Source: Methanoregulaceae archaeon
GTDB lineage: Archaea > Halobacteriota > Methanomicrobia > Methanomicrobiales > Methanospirillaceae
Length of the DNA stretch: 64,000 bases
Assembly: GCA_015660885.1 (NCBI GenBank)
Contig: JACTUB010000001.1
Span: 248,001 to 312,000, forward strand
Reading direction: 5' to 3'
A model generated the notes under the pieces. That model did not search any database. It was not told where the DNA came from and saw only the letters and a list, made by a program, of their open reading frames with translations. The first letter of the stretch is position 1; each line of letters begins with the position of its first letter. The position numbers were made by a program, and so were the translations under genes. Shown piece after piece: positions 22,105-31,412 of this stretch.

Positions 22105-24747
22105 TCAACCTGCAAGTTCTTTCAGCGTCGCAATGAGCATGTCAATTTCATGTTCCGTTGTATAGAGCGCAATACTAGCCCGTACTGTCCCTTGAGGTAA
22201 CCCCAGGTATTCCATAAGCGGCTGGCAACAATGGTGCCCGGATCGCACCATGATGTCAGCACTCTCATCCAGCTGCTGCGCGACTTCATGGGGATGGACC
22301 CCTTCTAAAGTGAACGAAACAACGCCGATGCGGGGTACGTGCAGGCCGGGTGAGAATATATGTATCCTGTTGATCGGAACCAATCCATCAATTAACCGGT
22401 TCGTAAGTGCTTCTTCATAATGTCTGATCCTTTCCATGCCAATCGTTTCAAGATACTCAGCTGCAGCACCAAGGCCGATTCCTCCACCGATATTGGGAGT
22501 TCCTGCCTCGTATTTCTGGTACCCCTCTGCCGTTGTAAAGCCCGTTTTGGATACCACCTCGACCATCCCGCCCCCGAATTGTACTGGGTCAAGCACTGTC
22601 TCCTGCATCCAGAGGACACCGGTACCGGTTGGCCCGAGCATCTTATGACCGGAACAGGCAAAAAAGTCGCAGCCGAGACGGGCAACATCGATGGGTATAT
22701 GGGGAACTGACTGTGCACCATCAACAAGTAAAAGGACTCCGTTGTCATGGCATATCTTTGCAATCTCCGGAATGGGGGTGACTACGCCGATAACATTCGA
22801 TGCGTGAGTAACTGCAACGAGCCGGGTCGCAGGGGTGATCGATTGTTCCAGCGCAGCGAGATCAAGTGAATAATCAGCATTTATACCGATAACATCGAGC
22901 CCTACACCCTGCCTGGCAAGATTCCTCCACGGTAGCAGGTTTGAATGGTGCTCGAGAATAGTGGTAATCACGCGATCTCCGGATTTCCAGGCAAGACCCT
23001 GTGCCACCATGTTGATCGCTTCGGTAGTATTTTTCGTAAAAACAGTAGTTCCTCCGCTTCCGCCAATGAACTGTGCCACTTTATCATGGGCATGCCAGTA
23101 ACGCTGTGATGCTATCTGGGTGAACCGGTGTACACCCCTTCCCACATTTGCACGGTATCGGTGTTCAAACTCGACCATTGCTTCGATGACCGGTTCTGGT
23201 GAAAAGCTTGTTGCTGCATTGTCCAGATAAATGATATCTCCGAGGATCGGGAAATCCTTCCGGATCTCGTTGATCGCAAATGCTGTTCCGGCCTGTTTTT
23301 CCATGGGTGTTTCCATCGTTTTCCCTGCTCTGTTATCAATTGTCGCTTGTTTTACCCTCGCCGGTCCAGCCTGCAAGGTATAATCATTATTAAGGGGGAT
23401 ACCTCTCGATTTGCACAATTCCCGCATCTTTGGGGGCAGTGCACGCCAGCGCCAGAGACCCCATGTACAAAAGGCACCCGGAAGCCCTTTTTTATCTGCC
23501 CACATTTCAAGGAACTCATCCCAGCGCCGGGCATATTCGGGCAGAATGATCCGGAGTTCCTCGTACTCACTTTCAAGCATCGCAGGGCAGAGAAAGCACC
23601 CGATGCGTTCGAGCCCCTTATCGTAGAGCGGATTGATCTCTGCTTTCTGCCACCAGAGATAGAGGAATACCTCAAGCGCCCGCCAGTTACGTATCGGAGA
23701 GATATTGAGCTGGAGCGGATTGGCCGGGTTCTGGCTCGTCTCGTCAAGATCGGCCCGGTTCCATGATTCATACCAGCGGTTTCCCTGCACGGTAACACAG
23801 GGACCAACCCCGGCAAGGTAGAGCTTGAGCGGGTGCAGTTTCAGTAGTTTGCAGCACCAGCGATTATCCTTTCCCGGCGGTCCAGCCTTCTCGACCGCCT
23901 GCCAGAAGTCTCCTGCTCTCTGGATGACCTCAATACCCTGGGATCGTACGAACTCCACCGTTTCAGGAAATTCTATTCCGGTATCAATGAAGAACGCATT
24001 AGTCACGCCGGCCTTTCGCGCAAGATGGAGGACTGCGGTACTGTCCTTACCACCGGAGAACGATACATTTGCGGTAGGACGGTCATGGATATGCTGTTTA
24101 ATCGTGCGAATCGCATTCCGTTCGAGATTTTTTAAGTGATACCGGTTCTTCTCAACTGCGATAGCCCAATCGGGATTTCTGGGTGTACGGGGTATAACGG
24201 TAATAAGCTCTTTAACTCTGATGGAATTGTCTTTTACCACACCAGTCCCGAACCGGTTTTTGTATTTTACAATCACCGTGCCGTCCGGTGCAGGGGTTTT
24301 GAGGGGGATCCTTTTCCCCCCAATACGACCCGGTTCTTTTCTGGCATCTGTCTGGAGATCGAGATCGACTATTCCTTTCTTTACGGAGGACAGGATGTAC
24401 GGGAGCGCCTCAGGCGAAATATCGAGACTGAATTTTCTCGATACCGGATCGAATGTAAGCCAGCCGAACCGTTCACCGTGCATGATCACCAGGTCCGCAC
24501 GATCGACACCGCCGGTTTTATTCAGAAGAAGAATTTTTGCGAGCGGGACGGTACCAAAACGTTCGGTCACAAGTTTCCTGATAAGCGCTGTATCCGCTGC
24601 AAGCGCCGGGCGTACGTCAAAGGGGTGGAGCAGCTCGATCTTTTTCCCCTCTTTGCCACATGCACAGCTCTTCGCAATCAGCGGGACATTGCAGTCTTCG
24701 CACCAGTAAAGGATTTTTTTAACCGGTGGTTCGCGCATCACACACAT
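22105..24747 (-). CDS. Fusion: PAPS reductase-like (Zn-ribbon + ATP-PPase) domain with C-terminal SufS-type cysteine desulfurase
   Basis: N-term YWCEDCNVPLIAKSCACG; VSFSGGKDSTAVLHLARKAG...DTGIEFPETVEFV; C-term DIIYLDNAATSF...ACSGHKMLGPTGTGVLW...RSGHHCCQPLMEYLG; single 880 aa ORF. Confidence 0.93.
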   Translation of the reverse strand: MCVMREPPVKKILYWCEDCNVPLIAKSCACGKEGKKIELLHPFDVRPALAADTALIRKLVTERFGTVPLAKILLLNKTGGVDRADLVIMHGERFGWLTFDPVSRKFSLDISPEALPYILSSVKKGIVDLDLQTDARKEPGRIGGKRIPLKTPAPDGTVIVKYKNRFGTGVVKDNSIRVKELITVIPRTPRNPDWAIAVEKNRYHLKNLERNAIRTIKQHIHDRPTANVSFSGGKDSTAVLHLARKAGVTNAFFIDTGIEFPETVEFVRSQGIEVIQRAGDFWQAVEKAGPPGKDNRWCCKLLKLHPLKLYLAGVGPCVTVQGNRWYESWNRADLDETSQNPANPLQLNISPIRNWRALEVFLYLWWQKAEINPLYDKGLERIGCFLCPAMLESEYEELRIILPEYARRWDEFLEMWADKKGLPGAFCTWGLWRWRALPPKMRELCKSRGIPLNNDYTLQAGPARVKQATIDNRAGKTMETPMEKQAGTAFAINEIRKDFPILGDIIYLDNAATSFSPEPVIEAMVEFEHRYRANVGRGVHRFTQIASQRYWHAHDKVAQFIGGSGGTTVFTKNTTEAINMVAQGLAWKSGDRVITTILEHHSNLLPWRNLARQGVGLDVIGINADYSLDLAALEQSITPATRLVAVTHASNVIGVVTPIPEIAKICHDNGVLLLVDGAQSVPHIPIDVARLGCDFFACSGHKMLGPTGTGVLWMQETVLDPVQFGGGMVEVVSKTGFTTAEGYQKYEAGTPNIGGGIGLGAAAEYLETIGMERIRHYEEALTNRLIDGLVPINRIHIFSPGLHVPRIGVVSFTLEGVHPHEVAQQLDESADIMVRSGHHCCQPLMEYLGLPQGTVRASIALYTTEHEIDMLIATLKELAG

Positions 24748-24903
24748 TTATTGTGCGTTCAGGAGATAAGAGAAACGATGTGGGGATAATCATCATCCAT
24801 GGGTGTTCCATGATCCTGTGATAATATGTATAATATGAGGTCCAGGATTTTAACGCTAAACTATATACAAAATAAATCCCGAAAGAACATTGGTGAAGGT
24901 ACC

Positions 24904-25308
24904 ATGGTGAAGTTAACCGCTGACATGAAAGAGGCATTCGGGAAGATGAAAGTATTCCCGGTTGCAACTGCAACAAAAGATGGCACACCAAACGTAATCC
25001 CGCTCGGTATCGCCGAGCTCGTGAGCGATGATACCGTCTGGTTTGTGGACAATTTCATGAACAAGACGCTCTCCAACCTGCGGACAAACCCCAAGATCGC
25101 ATTCTTTGTCTGGGGGCCGGAGATCAAGGGCTGCTACCAGGTCAAGGGTGTTGCTGCCATCAGGACAAGCGGTAAGGAATATGATGAGATGAAGGCAAAA
25201 ATCAATCAGAAGAATCCGGCACTTCCGGCGCGCTCGCTTGTTATTGTAAAGATTACTGAAATCTTCGAGTGCAAACCCGGACCTTCAGCCGGCTCAAAAC
25301 TTCTCTGA
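24904..25308 (+). CDS. Pyridoxamine 5'-phosphate oxidase-like (split-barrel flavin) protein
   Basis: KVFPVATATKDGTPNVIPLGIAELVSDDTVWFVDNFMNKTLSNLRTNPKIAFFVW. Confidence 0.85.
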   Translation: MVKLTADMKEAFGKMKVFPVATATKDGTPNVIPLGIAELVSDDTVWFVDNFMNKTLSNLRTNPKIAFFVWGPEIKGCYQVKGVAAIRTSGKEYDEMKAKINQKNPALPARSLVIVKITEIFECKPGPSAGSKLL

Positions 25309-25935
25309 TTTTCTACATTTTTTACCGTGCATGATGTTTCGGTACTGGACTTAGCTATTGTTATCATTATTGGTCAAAAATACCATAACCCCCATCCGGG
25401 CCCAAATTGGGCTCCGGAAGACCGAAGAGGAGCCTGAATATACCCGGATTACAAAAGTCCCCATAAAACCGTTATTTTGGTAAACAGACGATTTTATAGA
25501 TCCCCCAAAGCTGGGTGAGTTTCTGAACATCCAAAAGGGTCGGCACCAAAGGGCGGACGACCAAAAAAGAGGCTCCCTATGTGCAATAAGGTGCATTAGA
25601 ATTGATTTTAATCTCTTCAAATCGTGCCTTTATTTAAAATCAGAGAGCAAATAGAGGTATAATTTTACAATCTTCTTTCCTGATTGTCAATTGGACAGGT
25701 TGCAGGCTATTTGATTATGCCGGAGAATTTTTCTTAATTTGTTTTATCAGAGTACGTCATAGAAAAACCAGTTTTCAGTGACGATAAATCCTGAACTGAT
25801 ACAAAACTACCGGGATAAATCGGACGCGATAACCACTTCAGAAAATGAACGGGACTGAAGACCTTTACAAGAGATTTTTTTCTGATGACGGAAAACTGGA
25901 GCGAAAAAAGTGAGTATATATGATATTTATGCATG

Positions 25936-26649
25936 TTATTTCGAACCGGGTTTTGAGCCCGGAGCAGCAGCTACCACTTTGAGTGATTCGGTCATCTCAG
26001 GGAGCAATTCAGCCGGGATCCCTATTACCATCTCGCCGTCATCTATGCCAGAAAACTTGCGGGAACCGTCACATCCAAGCGAAAAGTTTACCTGCCCGTT
26101 TAAGTACGTCTGGGCACACGCATCAGAGCACACCGACTGGATTCCGGCGAATTCCGCGTTTATCCTCCCACCCATTCTAAAAAGGCTGCTCTGCGCGAGT
26201 TTTAACATACTCCAGGGATTTGCAACTATTAAAACAACCTGCGGGTCAAACGTTGTCTTTTCGAGTGGGGCATAGAGTGTGGCATACGTTTCATTGGTTT
26301 GAAGATGCGGAACCCTGTCAATGGTCCGCTTACAGGCAGCGGAACTTTCGAATTTTCCCAGTCTGAAATAAAAATCACCTGTCTTCAGGGTATCGGTAAT
26401 CTCTCTGAGCCCCAGCGCCCATGCGCCACCGTTGCATTCATGTTTGACGGAGGGCGAATAAAAGATTCGCCCTTCTTTACGGGCAAGATTGACCATGGAG
26501 CAGTGCCGTATAGTCTTATCAAGTTCATGCATCCCCGGGGGAATATCTTCTTTCTTTGTTGCAAACCTGAATGCTACGGGAGATCCGGAGAGCTTTAAGT
26601 ATTTTTTAAGAGTCTCTGATGCCTCGGCGTAATTGATCGGGATTTTCAT
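25936..26649 (-). CDS. DUF169 family protein
   Basis: LKLSGSPVAFRFATKKEDIPPGM...CSMVNLARKEGRIFYSPSVKHECNGGAWALGL. Confidence 0.82.
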   Translation of the reverse strand: MKIPINYAEASETLKKYLKLSGSPVAFRFATKKEDIPPGMHELDKTIRHCSMVNLARKEGRIFYSPSVKHECNGGAWALGLREITDTLKTGDFYFRLGKFESSAACKRTIDRVPHLQTNETYATLYAPLEKTTFDPQVVLIVANPWSMLKLAQSSLFRMGGRINAEFAGIQSVCSDACAQTYLNGQVNFSLGCDGSRKFSGIDDGEMVIGIPAELLPEMTESLKVVAAAPGSKPGSK

Positions 26650-26849
26650 ATCTGGTGTCATACGAACCAACCTCATGGTCCAGTATAGGAAGGACCCTAT
26701 ATCTAGACCATGTGGCGGGATTTATTTAAACATAATTACTGTGCCAGTGAAATTTCTATTATTCTCTTCCGACCATGATAAACAGTAGGGAAATTTCAGG
26801 GTGGTATAAACCGGACCCTATCGAAAAGTATGATGATTACCTTGTACCT

Positions 26850-27010
26850 TCACAACCCAAGATATTTGAGCAGGACCAAAAACCCGATCATGAATACTTC
26901 CATCAGAACAATAACATTCCACAGGTTCAGGTACTCCGGGACCGTGACCGCCGGAAACTTACTCCATGTGAGTACAGGGATTCTCAGTCGGGGGCAAATA
27001 ATAAATTAGT
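26850..27010 (-). pseudogene. Possible C-terminal remnant of a membrane protein
   Basis: Minus frame VLTWSKFPAVTVPEYLNLWNVIVLMEVFMIGFLVLLKYLGL* with TM-like stretch and no start codon. Confidence 0.3.
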
Positions 27011-27023
27011 GTAATATTTCGGG

Positions 27024-27248
27024 TTACTCCTGGATACTGATAATTTGTACCGGGCAGAGATCTGCAGCTTCCTGTGCACATGAGGAAAGATCATCTGTTG
27101 GTGTTCCTTCAGCAATGTTACCATTAATCCGGTATTTCTCGATAATCCTGCTGAACGAGTCATCCGGGTCCTGCTCAAACAATCCCGGACATGCTTCCCA
27201 GCATGAACCACAGCTCACGCAGGTCATACGGTCAATAACCACTTTCAC
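27024..27248 (-). CDS. Ferredoxin
   Basis: MKVVIDRMTCVSCGSCWEACPGLFEQD...CAQEAADLCPVQIISI. Confidence 0.88.
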   Translation of the reverse strand: MKVVIDRMTCVSCGSCWEACPGLFEQDPDDSFSRIIEKYRINGNIAEGTPTDDLSSCAQEAADLCPVQIISIQE

Positions 27249-27474
27249 TGATATGGCTCCTTAACTATTGATGCATAGTAGATCCGAAATAATAAAAAGG
27301 TGCCTGAAAAGGTAATAAGCTGCCTTCTTTCCAAAACGGTTATTTAATTTAATGCGGGTTGAGCATTCGGGAGAATAACCCCGGACATCCCTTAATAATT
27401 ATTATCTTCCGGTAAACAAATGAATTTTGGGACGATGCCCTTACTGATACATAAGAAGGAGTTTTTGAAAATGC

Positions 27475-27716
27475 AATCAGGTGGGTGATTCTGATCATAG
27501 CAATCCTGTATCTGGGCATACCGAAGTACGGGTATCACAATAATCGGTTTTATTTTAGCATTTATTATCATAATCCTGACCCTAGTACCGCTTTTTGCCA
27601 TTTTTCAGGTACGGTACATGGCACGGGTACATGACAGTACTGCGCTGGCAGCCTGTTTTTTTTCTGTTATGGAATCCCTGAATTCTTCGTTGACGGATAC
27701 AGGACTCTGCAGATGA
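27475..27716 (+). pseudogene. Possible decayed small membrane protein
   Basis: Frames give ILIIAILYLGIPKYG then, shifted, TGITIIGFILAFIIIILTLVPLFAIFQVRYMARVHDSTALAACFFSVMESL...; no intact ORF. Confidence 0.35.
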
Positions 27717-27801
27717 GAAGAGCTAACAGCCGACATTGGTCTATTTATTAGTGAAGGCACAGCTCTGACGGTGTCTTTTTGTAAAATTTCTTCCGAGATT
27801 C

Positions 27802-28386
27802 TTATCCGCTTCTTTGAGCCTGCTCCACTGCCTTCAGCAACCAGGCCATATTTTTCCCTATCACCATCATTCGTTCGACCCCCTCGCGGTCCTGTTCGAC
27901 GTCTCCAATAGCGCTTCCAACGCCGATCCCCGGAAAACCGGTGAGGATCATATCACCGGCAAGCATGAAATGTAATAGTGTATCTGCGGTATGCATTGCT
28001 CCAGCTCTCCGCAGGGCAATAGCAGCTGCTCCAACTTTACGCCGGAAAAGACCCCCGTTTGCCATCGATACAAAACCTGCCCGGTCGATGAGCGCTTTCA
28101 TTTCCGCAGTCACATCGGTGAAATATACCGGTGAACCCAGAATGATTCCATCGGCAGCGATCATCTTTTCAATGCAGGAGTTGGCGACGTCATTTTCTAT
28201 GACGCAACGTCTGTCACGGTTCTCAAAACATTTCATGCACGCCGTGCAGCCCCGGACTCTTTTGCCAGCCAGCTGTACCAGCTCTGTATCGATCCCCTCA
28301 TTCGTCAGTTCCCGAAAGGCATACCGAATCAGGATGGCGGTGTTTCCATTTTTTCTCGGACTCCCGTTAAATGCAACGACTTTCAC
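27802..28386 (-). CDS. Flavodoxin family / NADPH-dependent FMN reductase-like iron-sulfur flavoprotein
   Basis: MKVVAFNGSPRKNGNTAILIRYAF...CTACMKCFENRDRRCVIEND...DGIILGSPVYFTDVTAEMKALIDRAG. Confidence 0.92.
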   Translation of the reverse strand: MKVVAFNGSPRKNGNTAILIRYAFRELTNEGIDTELVQLAGKRVRGCTACMKCFENRDRRCVIENDVANSCIEKMIAADGIILGSPVYFTDVTAEMKALIDRAGFVSMANGGLFRRKVGAAAIALRRAGAMHTADTLLHFMLAGDMILTGFPGIGVGSAIGDVEQDREGVERMMVIGKNMAWLLKAVEQAQRSG

Positions 28387-28483
28387 GAAATTTCCTCCAC
28401 ATGGTCACGTTCAATACATTTTAGATTTTTTATTCATTCCACAGATGCAGGGACAGTTCCTGAAATTCTTCATTCTAAATTCA

Positions 28484-28618
28484 CTAGGTTACTGCATCGA
28501 GATATGCCCTTGTATCTTCGATCATGAAGTTCTGCACAAGTTTCTTTTTGATTTGATTAATATCCGCGCTATGGGCTGTCATTGCCTCTGCGATCATTTT
28601 TTTGATAATTTCCCGCAT
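28484..28618 (-). CDS. Small ORF, 44 aa
   Basis: MREIIKKMIAEAMTAHSADINQIKKKLVQNFMIEDTRAYLDAVT*, preceded by 'gggaga' at RBS distance; charged helical composition. Confidence 0.35.
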   Translation of the reverse strand: MREIIKKMIAEAMTAHSADINQIKKKLVQNFMIEDTRAYLDAVT

Positions 28619-28769
28619 ATTTTTGTCTCCCAGTACCAGTGGACAGGGAGATGTTTACAGCTGACAATAGGAGCATCCCCTTCTTAATTGCTTCAGTAAA
28701 GACAAAAATGCCCAAGACATTTCCACCAGTCCATCAAATAACTTCGCTGTCCCAATAACGAGGCGGAAA

Positions 28770-29000
28770 TCACCAGGTTCGATACCCGTCATCAATCACA
28801 GGATCATGGGATGGGATAAAGTCTCTTCCTTTCTGAGTACGTGAGCAGATAATCCAGTTACCCTCGGACTTCCCATCGATGAGGTCTGCCTTTTTCAGAA
28901 CGTTAAGGTGGAAGGATAACTTTGAGTTGGCAATCCCTATGCATGCTCTAATCACACAGAGTGGCTGGATAACAAGGAGGTAGGGATGGTTATGCGAACC
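28770..29000 (-). pseudogene. Truncated ArsR-family HTH regulator
   Basis: QPLCVIRACIGIANSKLSFHLNVLKKADLIDGKSEGNWIICSRT matches ArsR HTH + wing; N-terminus not intact. Confidence 0.6.
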
Positions 29001-29246
29001 AGATCAGACAGTGCGCTGGCATCACGCTCGTTTTCACAGAGGCTTTTTAAAAAGGGGCAACCAGGACTGCAGGAAATGAACGCATCAAGGCGGACTGAAC
29101 ATTGAGTGGCAGTATATCAGCGCTCATTCTTAACGCGTTCCACAACCATAAGTAACGGATAGTACTATGCAAGGTATAGAATTCAGAATGCAAAGTTGTG
29201 GTGAATCTCCCCCTGCCAGAAGAAAAGAATAAAAAATATTTTTAAA

Positions 29247-29273
29247 TTTTTCTGATTTTTCTGATTTTTCTGA
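29247..29273 (+). repeat. Three perfect tandem copies of TTTTTCTGA immediately upstream of a TATA box
   Basis: 29247-29255, 29256-29264, 29265-29273 identical 9-mers, followed by AAAGTATAAATATAG. Confidence 0.9.
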
Positions 29274-29275
29274 AA

Positions 29276-29288
29276 AGTATAAATATAG
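29276..29288 (+). promoter_or_regulatory. Putative TATA box of the AbrB-hgcA-hgcB operon
   Basis: agTATAAATAtag about 30 nt upstream of the ATG at 29314, consistent with a short-leader or leaderless archaeal transcript. Confidence 0.6.
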
Positions 29289-29313
29289 TGAAAATAAACT
29301 TAGTGACCACGTC

Positions 29314-29586
29314 ATGTCACCCGGAAAAGAAAAAGAATCCTCTTGCGAATCCTGCAGTAACCTTGGCGGGTGCCGTATTGAGGCAGTACTGACAATCGAT
29401 GAACGGGGCCAGATGGTCCTTCCCAAGGACGTTCGCGAGAAGGCGGGCGTCCGTAATGGAGACAAACTGGCGCTGATCAGCTGGGAAAAAGATGGCAGCA
29501 TCTGCTGTCTTACACTCATGAAAGTCGAGAACTTAAGTGGAATGGTAAAAGAGGTGCTAGGTCCGCTTATGAACGAGAAAGATTAG
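29314..29586 (+). CDS. AbrB/SpoVT-like DNA-binding protein associated with hgcAB
   Basis: IEAVLTIDERGQMVLPKDVREKAGVRNGDKLALISW is the AbrB swapped-hairpin motif; 15 nt upstream of hgcA. Confidence 0.85.
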   Translation: MSPGKEKESSCESCSNLGGCRIEAVLTIDERGQMVLPKDVREKAGVRNGDKLALISWEKDGSICCLTLMKVENLSGMVKEVLGPLMNEKD

Positions 29587-29601
29587 GAAAGGGTGTACTC
29601 C

Positions 29602-30666
29602 ATGGAAATAAAACAACCCTCCTCATGCTCATGCATACCGAACGTACAACCACCAGATTGTGGCTGTCCGCCAGATAACAAGCCATTGCCGCCAATCAGC
29701 ACGATCACAAGTACCATCACGTTTGCCAACCATCTCGACCACTTTCTTGCCCGCTGGGGCTGGAAACGATCTGAGCACAGGGTTGAACCGGGTTTGTACC
29801 GCCTCGGGAACCCGGCAGCGGACTCTCCGGTCTTTGCATCGGCAAACTATACGCTCAGCTTCGATGCCCTCAGGTCTGCACTAGCAGGTAACGACGGGTA
29901 TATACTGGTGCTGGATACCAAAGGGATCAATGTCTGGTGCGCTGCGGGCAAAGGCACATTCGGAACCGATGAACTTGTCAGCCGGATACAATCCACGGGT
30001 CTTGCCAGCGTAGTCAGCCACCGGAAGATTATCGTACCCCAGCTTGGTGCGCCCGGCGTCTCGTGGCCCGAGATATTACGGAGGTCCGGGTTTATTGTCG
30101 AATACGGCCCGGTCCGGGCGCGGGATCTGCCTGAGTACCTGAAAACGCGGAAAGCAACGGATGAAATGCGCAGGGTACAGTTTCCTGTGAAGGAACGGGT
30201 CGTCCTCACCCCGGTAGAATTTGTCCATGTCGCACTGCCGGCAATCGCGGCTTTCATTATTCTTTACTATCTCGCAGGCTATGTCGCAGCTCTCGCAGCA
30301 ATTACCACAGTCGTTGCAGGAACTGTACTCCTCCCGGCACTGCTCCCGATAATCCCCACGTATGACTTTTCCACCAAAGGCCTGATCCTAGGAGTAATCA
30401 TTTCAATCCCGTTCACTGTTTCCTATGCGACAATTACTGCACTACCCTTATGGGCAAATGTAATGGCTGCACTGGTACCGATGCTCATCATCCCGGCTGT
30501 GACCGCATACTTTTCCCTTAACTTCACGGGTTGTACAACGTTCACCTCACGGACTGGCGTAAAAAAAGAAATTTTCCGTTATGTTCCGGTAATGGCACTT
30601 ATGGCAGGTTCGGGAATCGTTATCGGAATTATTCTTGGAGTGAGCCGGCTGGCAGGAGTGATCTGA
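29602..30666 (+). CDS. hgcA: Mercury methylation corrinoid protein HgcA
   Basis: Diagnostic cap-helix motif NVWCAAGKGTFGTDEL, followed by C-terminal TM domain; directly followed by HgcB. Confidence 0.96.
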   Translation: MEIKQPSSCSCIPNVQPPDCGCPPDNKPLPPISTITSTITFANHLDHFLARWGWKRSEHRVEPGLYRLGNPAADSPVFASANYTLSFDALRSALAGNDGYILVLDTKGINVWCAAGKGTFGTDELVSRIQSTGLASVVSHRKIIVPQLGAPGVSWPEILRRSGFIVEYGPVRARDLPEYLKTRKATDEMRRVQFPVKERVVLTPVEFVHVALPAIAAFIILYYLAGYVAALAAITTVVAGTVLLPALLPIIPTYDFSTKGLILGVIISIPFTVSYATITALPLWANVMAALVPMLIIPAVTAYFSLNFTGCTTFTSRTGVKKEIFRYVPVMALMAGSGIVIGIILGVSRLAGVI

Positions 30667-30998
30667 TGTTTAATTCGTATACCGAAACAACCCTGAAGTA
30701 TTACCCGGAACGGTGCATCAACTGCAAGCGCTGTACGCAAGTCTGTCCTCACGGAGTCTTTGAGGGAGGAGAGAGTACTGTGGTTCTTGCCCATCCGTCA
30801 GCCTGTATGGAATGCGGGGCCTGTGCGCTCAATTGTCCGGTCCAGGCAATCGGGGTCCAAAGTGGGGTCGGGTGTGCGTGGGCAATGATCTCGGCAGCTC
30901 TCAGGGGGAAAGATATGGATGCCGGTGAATGCAGCTGCGGAGAAGACGAAGGGTCATGCTGTCGACAAAACTCAGAAAAAAGTACCATTGAGAGATAA
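30666..30998 (+). CDS. hgcB: Mercury methylation ferredoxin HgcB
   Basis: CINCKRCTQVCPHGVF and CMECGACALNCPVQAI, vicinal Cys pair near C-terminus (GSCCRQ); ATG overlaps hgcA TGA (ATGA type). Confidence 0.95.
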   Translation: MFNSYTETTLKYYPERCINCKRCTQVCPHGVFEGGESTVVLAHPSACMECGACALNCPVQAIGVQSGVGCAWAMISAALRGKDMDAGECSCGEDEGSCCRQNSEKSTIER

Positions 30999-31412
30999 AT
31001 TAAAAGACCCGCCAATACTCTTGTTTACTCTTGTTAATTGACCGCAGCGTCCTATAATTAACCTGCCATCAGAATTACTATCGGCTTCTTTGGCATTGGG
31101 TCAGCGGTCGGTTTCGCAATAGCTACCGAACCGCCCGTTGAAGTGCCAGTGCTGATTAGTCACGTGAATATGCAATGTTCCTGAAAGAGAAATGATACGG
31201 CATTAAAGACGCTGGTCATATGGGCATTCGAAAGGACCTATAAAGCCGATAATGTTTAACCCGAAAAGAAAATTTTTTTGCAAACAATTCCGGCGGTTCC
31301 TTCCGAGTCACGGGGGTACTTGCGAACCATATCGGCCGGTTACCGAGAAGCGAGAGAATATATACCCCTTTTACGGATTACCAACTATCAATTGCCATTG
31401 GACTGATACCAG

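Noticed and set aside
24136-24789. 217 aa plus-strand ORF
   Set aside because: Antisense to the PAPS reductase-like module of the fusion protein, which has clear motifs.
26775-27014. 79 aa plus-strand ORF
   Set aside because: Composition atypical; the minus strand shows a TM-like remnant over the same bases.
27941-28687. 248 aa plus-strand ORF
   Set aside because: Largely antisense to the flavodoxin-family gene; its C-terminal part runs over the minus-strand small ORF; no coherent domain.
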